Source: Ampullaceana balthica (lineage: Eukaryota > Mollusca > Gastropoda > Lymnaeidae). Taken from it: 64,000 nucleotides of DNA. The notes under the pieces are model-generated. The model was given only the letters and a program-made list of their open reading frames with translations, searched no databases and was not told where the DNA came from. The number at the start of each line of letters is the position of its first letter. Position 1 is the stretch's first letter. The stretch covers positions 1,064,001-1,128,000 of the forward strand of contig CALYLW010000017.1 in NCBI GenBank assembly GCA_944989445.1. Reading direction: 5' to 3'. The translations under genes were made by a program, and so were the position numbers. Shown here piece after piece: positions 45,383 through 56,500 of this stretch.

Positions 45383-46127
45383 TTTGTTAACTTAGAAATT
45401 TGAATATTTTCATATCCTTATCACAATTCTTAATAATTTTGAGTAAAATAGACGAATTCAAATTATTTAAACATTACTTTAAATTGGATAGGTGAAATAT
45501 TTTTAATGAACAACCGTATTTTAATGACAAACACAAATTATTTGTGCGAATTTAATGCAATAAAACAATTGTAATTAATTTAAATATAAATAACTTACCC
45601 TAGAATATTTTTTGAGAAGTAAAACAGCAAGATAAATTATTACATGAAAGTTAAACACAATTTTGAACCACCATGCCATGTAGGGTAGGTACTTGTGCGC
45701 GCATCATTCTGCGCATGTCGAAAATCCACGCAATAACTGTCGTGGCGATATTAATAGTATATTCAGCCAGCGGTGATGTATTGTTTTGGTTTTTTTTGAG
45801 TGTGTGTGTGTGTGTGTTGTTTTCTTTTGAAAGCGTTGTCATATACCGCTTAATTTTCCAAACAAATCGATACCACTTTTGAGCGATTTTAAATTACTGA
45901 ACGATTATGCGTTAGCTATAACAACGAGTATGTAATGAAACAAATTTTGTACGAATCCGTTATTATGACTTGTAAGTACGAATATTTTTGTTTTACCCGG
46001 GTTTTCACTTTTCAAAAGAAAAAGGACATTTGTCGGCAATGACTGAACTTTTCAAATGCCCACAAATGCCGCCCCCAAAATGAGTGCCGCCTGGGGCAGA
46101 CCGCCCCCACCCCCTAGCTACACCACT

Positions 46128-46128
<1 letters not shown>

Positions 46129-46184
<56 letters not shown>
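46129..46184. repeat. (GA)n microsatellite, right part
   Basis: Near-pure GA repeat on the right side of hAT-5. Confidence 0.9.
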
Positions 46185-46187
<3 letters not shown>

Positions 46188-46286
46188 GTAAACAACAAAA
46201 ATAGCGTATGGGGCCGTCCATAAATGACGTCACGCGATATTTGCCGATTTTTTACCCCCCCCCCTCGTCACGCGTCGTCACACAAA

Positions 46287-46477
46287 CTAGGGCAGAAGCA
46301 GTCGGGAAAAGAGCAAGGAGAAAGGCCAGGCAACACTGTCCCAACGCTTTCGTGTGTGTGTCATGCAGAAGAGACTGCCACTCAAGGATTGGTCTCATCA
46401 GCCACACCAAGAGCTGCAAATAATAAAGATAAATCTATCGTCTTTCGTAGACGGACAGATGCCATACAGACATTGTA
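46287..46477 (+). pseudogene. RTE-like LINE C-terminal zinc-finger fragment
   Basis: Plus strand CVSCRRDCHSRIGLISHTKS, followed by GACGGACAGATGCCATACAG, the 3' end style also seen at 2680-2695. Very short 5'-truncated copy. Confidence 0.75.
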
Positions 46478-47165
46478 GGCCTAATATCGTAACCCGCGTG
46501 AAGCATTTTAAAAAAAAGTTTTACCGGCCTTCAGAAAACGAACTGTGTTAACATCCTTAGATTATATTTTATTTTAATGCATACAAATTAAACATTGATT
46601 ATTAATCGTCACGGTTAATGTCTTTGTTTAGATAAAAAATATTTTTTAAAAATATTTTTAAAATTTATTTTTAAAAAATCCCTCAATTGACTGACGGGCA
46701 TCCCGTAAGAAAGAGGTCGGCGAACAGAGGTAAATAACCTCATCTGGGGTCAAAAATGGAATTCTTGGGGGTAATGCAGACTCATTTGGGACATATAACA
46801 TCCACTACAATCCACTAGATTTATTAATTTACGTCATGTGTACTTGTATGCTTGGAACATATGCCCATTATTGAACCGGTTCCTTCCAGAAAATGCATTT
46901 TTAAAAATTTGACAACTATGTAGATTTCTTACCTACGTACTATACGAAGACACATAAATCTACCCTACTTTCATTTATATTGACACGAGTGACAATAATC
47001 TCAATCCTTTCTGTGATATTTAAAATTAATGCCTAAAAACTGAGCTAAGAAGAAAATTTGTTTTGTGCTCCTCTCGAATTGCGATGTCAAGAATTTGATG
47101 CATTCAATAAAGTTAATGAATAGTTGACTAATTTTAAATGGGCTCATTTACCATTATATCTAGAA

Positions 47166-47351
47166 CAGTGCTTCTCAAACTTTTTAGTATGGCGGACCGG
47201 CAGGAATTTTTTCCATTGCACCAGGGACCGGTGCACTATTTTCACTGCACTGACAATTTTTTCGGGCCTTTTTTTGAGATCATCTACGGACCGGCAGGGG
47301 ATGGCCCACGGACCGGCACCGGTCCGCGGACCACCACTTTGAGAAGCACTG
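47166..47351. mobile_element. hAT MITE, 186 bp, 8-bp TSD
   Basis: Ends CAGTGCTTCTCAAACTTTTT and CACTTTGAGAAGCACTG; flanks ATCTAGAA and ATTTAGAA. The matching place in copy 1 (about 17210) lacks it. Confidence 0.85.
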
Positions 47352-48191
47352 ATTTAGAAGACTAGAATGGCCAGGGGCGTTTGACCAAAAACCAATCGAA
47401 CAATTATATCAAACTTAAAACGTTTTTAATTTTGAAATAGATCCCCCCTTTATCCCCTTTTAAAGATAAAGGATATTCCGTGTCGTTTTGATTGAAAATA
47501 TCTACACATAATCCTATTCAGATCATTTTTAGACACTTGTCATGCTTGTAAAACTCACCAGTAGCATTTTTTTTTGGGGGGGGGGCTAACGACGCTCCCC
47601 CAAATCCCCGAGTCATGTGAGCAGGGCCTGGAGTCTGGGGGTTAGGGGGGGAGGGTAACGCACACATAAACTTGTATATTTTGGCAAAAAAAAATCGACG
47701 ACTCCAGCCATGAGAGAACCAAACGGAGCTACGGTTACATCACAAATGCTTTGATGTCAACATCAAACGACGCAGTGTAACATTCATACGTTATCTTGTG
47801 GATTCTCAAACTTAAGGATTATAATTAGATTTAATGTTCGTGTCTTGATAGCTTACGCCAACCAGCGTCTGATGGCCTACCGACCGGCACATTGAGAAGC
47901 ACTGATTTTTTTTTAAAGTCATTAAATAAATTGTAAGCGACCAAATATTTCAGTGGAAGTTTTATTTAAAGTTACACTTTTGATGTGACGTCACATTTCT
48001 TCAACCCCCCTTCCTCCCAACGTCACGCATCGTCACAAAAGTGTGACCCCCTCCCCCCTAGGTGCGTGACGTCATTTATGAACGGCCCTTATGTATCCAG
48101 ACTAAGCATCTTCCTCGTCCTACAACACAACAAAGCCTATTATTTTCGCCGCGCGCCCGAAGCATAAAAGCAGTTAGTGACATACAAAGTA

Positions 48192-48955
48192 CCGTATATA
48201 CTCGTTCTATAGCCCGTTCGTTCATAAGCCGACAACCCCACCCCTCTTTAGCAAGAGAACAGCATAAAAAGTGTGTAACCCGTTTGTAAGCCGACCCCAA
48301 AAAATAATAGGACAGCATAAACAAAATGGTTCACATTAAAAAAAAACAACAACACTACAATCTAAATCGGTCATTGTGCTTGTTTACTTTTCTTTTTTTA
48401 GGTTGAAGAACAAAGAGATGTTAATAACAGCGCAGATGGATGTCCTTTTTTAATAGCATTCGCTATAGGGCTTTTTTATTGTATTAAAACGAAAAGAAAA
48501 TGTTGTTTTATATTTAAGTTTAATAACGTCAGTAAATAACACCAGAAATGTTTCATCAATATACAGTCGGACCTCTCTAAGTCGATGTCAAAGAGACTCG
48601 AAAAAAAATCGACTTATTGAGTTTTCCAGTTAGGGAAAATGGCGTTATACACGCAGATTGAGCACAATGTTGATATTGAGAGTGGGGGGGGGGTCAGAAA
48701 TACCGGGTAGAGGGCTTGACAGAAAAGAGAGGCGGTGTCTGATGTTTCATATGAAAGGAAGCCAACTTGCTTTGACAAACCGACACAAGCCTGTAAGAGG
48801 AGACACCTTCCCTCCCCCACTTTATTCCCTCACAACACCGATATTCAATGTACATGCAGAAATCAACTATACTATAACGCGCTCGCACGCCGACCCCCAA
48901 ACATTTTCCACTAGATTTTGTCAAAAAAGGTCGGCTTTAGAACGAGTATATACGG
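48192..48955. mobile_element. TIR element CCGTATATACTCG, 764 bp, TA target
   Basis: Inverted ends CCGTATATACTCGTTCTAT and TAGAACGAGTATATACGG with TA on each side (48190-48191, 48956-48957), a mariner/Tc1-type signature. Interior holds another TIR-like end at 48564 (CAGTCGGACCTCTCTAAG) and the block shared with 9545-9675. No transposase. Confidence 0.8.
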
Positions 48956-49017
48956 TATTTATAATAGATAAACACTTCGTTAACCCATGAAAAACACAAG
49001 TTTAAATTTAACAAAAA

Positions 49018-49113
49018 AAAACAAAAAAAAACGAGTAACATGTAAAACTATTCTTCGTTCGTAACCACGAAACGGCGTAAGTAGGGATGGGACCGTCGTA
49101 ACCGGACTGCCTG
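49018..49113. mobile_element. pogo-like TIR end, inverted
   Basis: Reverse complement of the 33514 end (CAGGCAGTCCGGTTACGACG) next to TA 49114-49115. Shares outer flank ATTAAAGGCGTG with the 33.5-kb copy, so both belong to a larger shared repeat. Confidence 0.5.
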
Positions 49114-49186
49114 TATATAAAAACATGCATATCTATGCTGCACGCCTTTAATAAAAAAAAATTAAAACAAAAAAATAGAAAAATCG

Positions 49187-49912
49187 TATCTTATCTTATC
49201 TGTTTACAGACGCTCCTTCTATACAGAAGATTATTGCGTCCTACGCTTATCTATGGTTTGTGTTTAGTCCTGCATTTTTATTAGAGATTTAAATGTTGAT
49301 AAAGTGTTGGTTTTCCTGGATTCTTCAGGCAACCCATTCCACGCCCGAATTCCGGACGGGAAGAAGGAAAACTTGTATGTGTTTGTTCTTGCATACGGAA
49401 TAAGAAAGGTGTTTTTATCCTTTTGTCTATCTGAGGGTTGTATTAAGTTATCTTTGTGTTGTATTTCTAAATGAGAATTAATTGCTTTATGTATGATTAC
49501 TACTTTGCTCTTGGTTCTTCTATCCTCTAGTGTTTCAAGGTTTAATGATTTAACTAATGGTGTTATTCTTGTCAGTTTCGAATATTCTCCAGTAATGAAT
49601 CTGGCAGCTCTTTTTTGAATTTGTTCTAGTTTATCAATGTTTTCTTTGGTGGATGGGTCCCATACAGAAGATGCATATTCTATTACAGGTCTCACCAAAG
49701 TGAGGTAGCATTTTAGTTTTATATCTCTATTACATTTTTTAAAGTTCCTTTTTATAAAGCCTAAGGTTTTGTTTGATTTTTTAATAACTTCATTGACATG
49801 GGGATTCCATGATAGTTTCTCATTTATTAAGACTCCTAAGTATTTTGCATCTTTAGTTTGGGTCAGTACTTTTCCATGAATGTAATATTTTGAATTTATT
49901 TGTGGTGGAGGG
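49187..49912 (-). pseudogene. CR1/Jockey-type LINE 3' fragment
   Basis: Minus strand, nearly identical to the last ~220 codons of the intact LINE (52634-55480): LGVLINEKLSWNPHVNEV through EYASSVWDPSTKEN to SLIKMQD, followed by the same tail and (GATAA)n. The body is readable; 5'-truncated within RT. Inserted into a hAT-3 copy (flank GTGGTGGAGGGAGT). Confidence 0.9.
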
Positions 49913-50165
49913 AGTAGTGAGGTGGGATTCGTCCAATAATGTTGTTTTTTCTGTTGGGACTGTTTTATTATTGAAAGTTAAATGATATTTTTTAAAATAA
50001 ATAGTTTTCGCGTTTAACATATTTCATTGTATTTCTTAATTTCTTTCTAGATGAAAAATGTGTCTTCTTTTTTTTTCTGACATAAAATCAAACACAGTTA
50101 TGTTTTAGACTTCGGCGTCACCCCCCTAATGGTGTCACCCGGGGCGGCCCCACCGATGCCACCGT
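49905..50165. mobile_element. hAT-3 relative, inverted fragment
   Basis: Reverse complement of 33000-33350 (e.g. AATAATAAAACAGTCCCAAC) and ends near GGTGTCACCCGGGGCGG. Confidence 0.7.
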
Positions 50166-50467
50166 TTATGAATACATTGAGACCAGAGCCAGGTGCCAGG
50201 ATATTAAGATCTATTAAGCTTCAGCTTAACTCGTCCCGAAATTGATATATTTGTAAATAATTGAATTTTCCATTGAAATTGCTCACATTTAAAATATATT
50301 GCTAAAAAGTATAACAAGTAGATCTACCGAATACATATTACAAAAATATCGCCGTACATTCTTCTGAAAACTACGCGATTAATTTCGTCAATGCCGTATA
50401 ACTCGACCACGCCACCTAGCGATTTACTAGTGTCAGGCAGTGTCAGCTCCCTTATCACAATGAAAAC
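50166..50467 (+). promoter_or_regulatory. Probable promoter/5' flank of the BAHD1-like gene
   Basis: The last non-repeat sequence before the first candidate coding exon. No TATA box is evident; AACATGGCGG at about 50466 resembles the YY1-type motif common near animal start sites. Inferred from position only. Confidence 0.35.
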
Positions 50468-50559
50468 ATGGCGGTGATGGTGGCGATACAGTCATTTATC
50501 GATCAGTTCGATGTAGTCGAAGTTTCAATGAGGAGAATCTCCTTAGTCTTTTGTCAATT
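50468..50559 (+). CDS. BAHD1-like candidate first exon
   Basis: ATG in good context (AAAACATGG) and a donor CAATT|GTAAGT. It joins in phase to 50742, extending the frame upstream of the ATG at 50782. The peptide (MAVMVAIQSFIDQFDVVEV) is not recognised, so it may instead be untranslated. Confidence 0.4.
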
Positions 50560-53500
50560 GTAAGTCAAGTACACCAATAATTAATATTTTAGCTTCTCAG
50601 CTTAATAAGTGACCCAAAAAGAATTTTTAATAATTATATTTAAATTGTTTTTCTTTGGAAGTTTTTGTTGTTTTTATTTTAGTTTTTAAAGCTCGTGATA
50701 CAATTTCTCGATATCACAGCCGGTATTGGGATTTTCATTAGCGGGCACAGATGTTGGATTTTGCTATTGATTTGTCTGTGCATGGAGAGGAATGCACCAG
50801 CCAAGTTGCCCAAAGGTATGTCCTCTAAGCGGCTGCCTTAGGACCTGCTTAGAGCTTAGAGCCCATGAAATGACCCTTGCCTTAAAAGTTAAAAGTAAAA
50901 TTAATGATAATTATTTTATGTAATTTAATATAATAATAATATACATAATAATAATACTATCAGCGCATGTGATGCCAATGGATTTTAACGTTTTAATTAT
51001 AACTATATTTATATTAATATTACTATTGAGAAAATAATTTTTTTAATGTAGCTTTCAAATTCATTAAAAAAAAATCAATTGAATCCATCTCCTTTTAAAA
51101 TAAACAATAAAATCTTACTTAAGTTAAGTGATACTATTAATATATACTAATACTATGCCTAGGTAAAAGCAAAGAGAACGGTGCGCTTGATAAATGGTAT
51201 TTTTGGCTGCCTATATGCCTATATAATATATAGTATATATTTTTTTCATATTTTAATTTTTAAAAATAGACAACTAAGACTAAACCTAACCCAGACCCTA
51301 AAACTTAAACTACAACCTTAATTACGTTTATGAATAAAAATAATTGCACTTATTCCTTTTCAAATTTAAAAATACAACATTTCATTCCCGGAAGTACGCG
51401 CTGTAAATAGTTGAGCGCACCGTTCTCTTTGCTTTAGCCCTATGCCTATGCAGACTATGCTATTTTTGTTATAGTGATAGTACTAATAGTACAACTACAA
51501 TAGTAAATAATGATAGTACTTAATAAAATAGTGATAGTCTGATAGGCCTTTAACCTGCCTAGTGATAGTCTGATAGGCCTTTAACCTGCCTACATTCCTA
51601 GATGCCTATAAAATGTCTTCTTCTACTTCTCGAATCCACTCTTAAGACTATTTTTTTAATTTATTGTGGATTTCTGGCTGGGTAAGCCCACTTCTGTTTA
51701 GGACCTATTATTACTTAGTTCAGAGTCAACATTAACATGACCATGACATTTAAGTGAGTCTTGACTAATAAAAGCTTGTTTTTGTGAAATGACTGTTGCA
51801 ATTTGTTTCTCAAATATTCTTGGTTTTCTCTATCATTATTGTTATTATTGACGAGCTGCATGTTCAATTTCAATGAATAAACACAATGGTAACAACATGA
51901 GTACGTGTCATCTAGTATTAGTTTGTCTAGTTTGCTTCTTCTGTTTTGGAGGTGAAACTGTTTCCCTTAATGTTTTTATCCAAACTGCTCCCTCTCTCCC
52001 CCAACTCCATTTCTTTGATATTAAGTGCTAAGTGAAAAAAAAGACAGTGAGCTTCATGCTTCTTAAATTTTTTTTTAATAGGAGGCAAATGTTATTCTAT
52101 GTTTAACACTATTGATTGATCATAACGAAATAGGGACACATTTGGGTACTGTAGCAAGCACACTAAGTGCTTAATCCCTGGATAGTGTGAGATTGGTAAA
52201 ATACTACAGGATGGAAAATCTTGGTGGAATCCAAAATCAGGGTCTGAGATACAACTATGTTATCGTCAGAATCACTCACACAACTGCTATGGAAGTCTTA
52301 GCACTCTTAACATGGTTAATTACAAGGAGGGACAGGGAAACCATGGAACAGTTGAACATGTTTGAAATGAAGGTGCCATGCTTCTAATAACAGGATACGT
52401 AATAGGAGATATGCTAAAACCATCCTCTTACGCATCAAGTAGTGGAGCTTTGATAGGACCATGCAGCCTCTTATTATGTTATATTATTTTTCAACCTTAA
52501 ATATGCATCTTGGCACTGCATACATTGTGGGTTGCCCCAAATCAGTTCAGATTTATTTAACTATAAGGACCTTATCACCACAAACTCTTACAGTGTTTTG
52601 GCTAATCCTTTTATAAATAAACCACTAGATAAAATGAAACCAACCACACAAACCCATAAAATTACCCATAAAAAATCTAATAATAATAATAATCAAAACA
52701 TTCTCAAAACACTAATAGTTAATTTTCAAAGCTTAAAAAATAAAATTCCAGATTTAGAACTACTTATAAAAACAGAAGAACCAGACATAATTGCTGGTTC
52801 TGAAACTTGGTTGAACCCCAACATATATAACTCTGAGATTTTAAACACCAATTATAATATTTTTAGGAAAGACAGATCAGACAATTATGGAGGAGTACTA
52901 CTTGCAATTAAATCAAATATCATAGCTGAAGAAATTACTACACAGCAAAATTTTAATATAGAGTCTATTTATTGTAAAATAATTACACCAAACTCATCCC
53001 CACTTATTGTAGGCAGTATATATAGACCTCCGAATACAAACCCAGAATACATGAACAATCTTTGTAGTCAATTAACTTTCATAAAAGAGAATAATAAAAA
53101 TGCAGTTCTATGGATTATGGGGGACTTTAATCTTCCAGATATAAATTGGAAAAATTATACAATTGATAACCATCAAACTAACAAAGAAATTAATGAACAC
53201 TTCCTAGACACTATAAACAACATAAACCTAGAACAGATAGTAAAAACAGCAACAAGGAAAAATAAAACACTAGATTTATTCCTAACAAATAGACCAGGAC
53301 TAGTGTTAGACTATAAAATAATTCCAGGATTGTCCGACCATGATATTGTTAGGGTCACCAATACAATAAAAACTAAAATTAATAAGATACCTAGAAGAAT
53401 AATCTATCTTTGGAATAAATGTAATTCAATAAAACTACACCAATCAGCTGCTAACTTCCAACAAACTTTCCTAAGTAAATTTAACACAACTAGCCCAGTA

Positions 53501-56500
53501 GAAGAAATTTGGAAAGATATAAAAACAAATCTAAAAACTATAATGGATGAGAATGTTCCAACAAAACTAACATCAAATAAAATTAACAAATGCTGGTTCA
53601 ATTCTAGATTGAAAAAGCTATGCAAACTAAAAGAGAACTTATTTAAGGAATATAAAGCTACCAATTCATATAGGATACACAAAAAATACTTAAAGATTAA
53701 ACACTTGACACAAAAACTTAGTCGGAACCTCCAAAATGAATATATAAACAATGTAATTACCAAAGATAACAATAAAAACTTATGGTCCTTTATCAAATCT
53801 AAAAAAATGGAACCTTCAGGAATAGCCACACTAAAAGGCTCAAATAATAAAACCTATAATGATAATGAAACTAAAGCTAATATCCTTAACACATATTTTG
53901 CATCATCTTTTTCTGCCTCAGGCGACAAGGAAGTTTTAATAAATTTAAATAAAATGGAGGAAATAGGTAACATAACTGTAGATGAGATAGGTATACATTC
54001 ACTCCTAAAAAACTTAAAAATAAACAAAGCTACTGGCCCAGATGATTTGCCTGCAAGATTATTAAAAGAACTAAGCAATGAACTGTCCCCAATCCTTGTA
54101 GTTCTCTTTCAAGCCTCTCTAAACCAGGGTAAAGTGCCCCAGGATTGGAAATTAGCTAATGTAAGTCCACTCTTTAAGAAAGGGGATAAATCAGACCCTG
54201 GTAATTACAGGCCTGTATCACTTACTAGTATCACCTGTAAATTACTAGAACACATAATATATAGTAGAATAGTTAACCACCTTGACAAATATAATGCCCT
54301 ATGCCCACATCAACACGGCTTTAGAAAAAACAGATCATGTGAAACACAATTAATAGGATTAATAGATGAACTATCAAAAGGCTTGGACAAAAATGATCAA
54401 ATAGATACAATATTACTAGACTTCTCAAAAGCATTTGACAAAGTTCACCACCTTAGTTTACTTAAAAAACTTAACTACTTTGGAATCTCAGGTTCCTTAC
54501 ATCACTGGATCCAAGACTTCCTTTTGGGCAGGGAGCAAACTGTAATAATTAATGGATCTAAATCTGCACCAATAAAGGTTAACTCAGGAGTTCCACAAGG
54601 AACTGTGCTAGGTCCCTTACTCTTTTTAATTTATATAAATGATTTACCCAACAACATCTCAACAGGTACAAAAGTTAGGCTATTTGCTGATGATTGTATA
54701 ATCTATAGAACAATTAAATCAGAACAAGATGGCAAAATTTTACAAAAAGACTTAGATGAATTGATAAAATGGGAAACTAACTGGAGTATGTCTTTCCATC
54801 CAGAAAAGTGTCAACTGTTAAGAGTAACAAAGAAAAAGAAACAAATAAATTCAAAATATTACATTCATGGAAAAGAACTGACCCAAACTAAAGATGCAAA
54901 ATACTTAGGAGTCTTAATAAATGAGAAACTATCATGGAATCCCCATGTCAATGAAGTTATTAAAAAATCAAACAAAACCTTAGGCTTTATAAAAAGGAAC
55001 TTTAACAAATGTAATAGAGATATAAAACTAAAATGCTACCTCACTTTGGTGAGACCTGCACTAGAATATGCATCTTCTGTATGGGACCCATCCACCAAAG
55101 AAAACATTGATAAACTAGAACAAATTCAAAAAAGAGCTGCCAGATTCATTACTGGAGAATATTCGAAACTGACAAGAGTAACACCATTAGTTAAATCATT
55201 AAACCTTGAAACACTAGAGGATAGAAGAACCAAGAGCAAAGTAGTAATCATACATAAAGCAATTAATTCTAATTTAGAAATACAACACAAAGATAACTTA
55301 ATACAACCCTCAGATAGACATAAGGATAAAAACACCTTTCTTATTCCGTATGCAAGAACAAACACATACAAGTTTTCCTTCTTCCCGTCCGGAATTAGGG
55401 CGTGGAATGGGTTGCCTGAAGAATCCAGGAAAACCAACACTTTATCAACATTTAAATCTCTAATAAAAATGCAGGACTAAACACAAACCATAGATAAGCG
55501 TAGGACGCAATAATCTTCTGTATAGAAGGAGCGTCTGTAAACAGATAAGATAAGATAACCTTCACCTCTACAGAATTATATTTAAATAAAGTTAAATGAA
55601 CACTGGGTAATATGCTAATACAGCTGAATTAAAGTTGAGGTTCATAGGATCAAACTTGACCTGTCCAGCTCATGCACTGTTTAAAACATTAGTATTAGTG
55701 TGTGAAAAAATCCTCAATAGGTTTTTATTTACAAATTCAAATCAATAATTGTATTTTACCTTTCATGGAAATATGTATTGCTGTAATGTAGGGGTGTACC
55801 GGATTTCGGCTCTGGCAAATCCAGAATCCGGCCATTTTTACAAATCCGGCTCTGGCAGTTTTTTTACTTCATATTTCCGGCCAGTAGATCCATAAAATAT
55901 AAATATATATAATGGCTCTGGCAAATCCAGAATACTGCCATTTTTACAAATCCGGCTCTGGTCGGATTTCATAATTTTGAATCCGGTACATCCCTACTGT
56001 AATGTATCCCTACTGGATGCTATTACCCGAACACCTTGATTGGTAAAATTTCACACCCCTAAAATTTTCCAAGCGTTTTTGCGACTACTTGAGCAAGTTC
56101 ATTTTGAGGTATTTCTTTTAATTTAACAACATACAGTTTTGGATGGTTTATTTGGATTATTGAAATGATTTGTCTGATCCTATTTTGTTACAGATGATGA
56201 AAGCTCTAGGACATCAGTGAATGGTTTTAGTCAATCAGCTGAAGGTTATTTTCAATAGAAGTAACCTTTCTCTCTGTCTTGAAGTTTAGCCATGAAGAAC
56301 AAACCAGGTGTGCCTGGAAATTCTGGGCGTTCAAATCCAAAAGGCATGAGTAAAGAAAGTGGGAAACAAGGAAAGATTTTGTCATCCAAAAAGACAGAAG
56401 CTAAAAGAACACCAGTGAAATTGAGAACCAAGACTGATAAATCTATAGCTAATCGAACAAGAGATAAATCCCCAAAAGAGTTAAAAGCTTTGGATGCCAG

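Larger units (their letters stand above)
39280..46128 (-). mobile_element. hAT-5 DNA transposon inserted in a GA microsatellite
   Basis: Ends CAGTGGCGTAGCTATTAC and, inverted, CCTAGCTACACCACTG, both followed inside by CGCC-rich sequence. Flanked on both sides by (GA)n, so the 8-bp duplication (AGATAGAG / AGAGAGAA) is blurred. Minus-strand ZMYM1-like transposase at 39757-42228. Contains four later insertions. Confidence 0.85.
46211..48089. mobile_element. GGGCCGTCC-ended TIR element, copy 2, 4-bp TSD TATG
   Basis: Ends GGGCCGTCCATAAATGACGT and GTCATTTATGAACGGCCC; TATG at 46207-46210 and 48090-48093. Interior is paralogous to copy 1 (12860-17898) and lacks the LINE and Helitron of that copy, but carries a LINE tail (46287-46477) and a hAT MITE (47166-47351). 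Confidence 0.85.
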
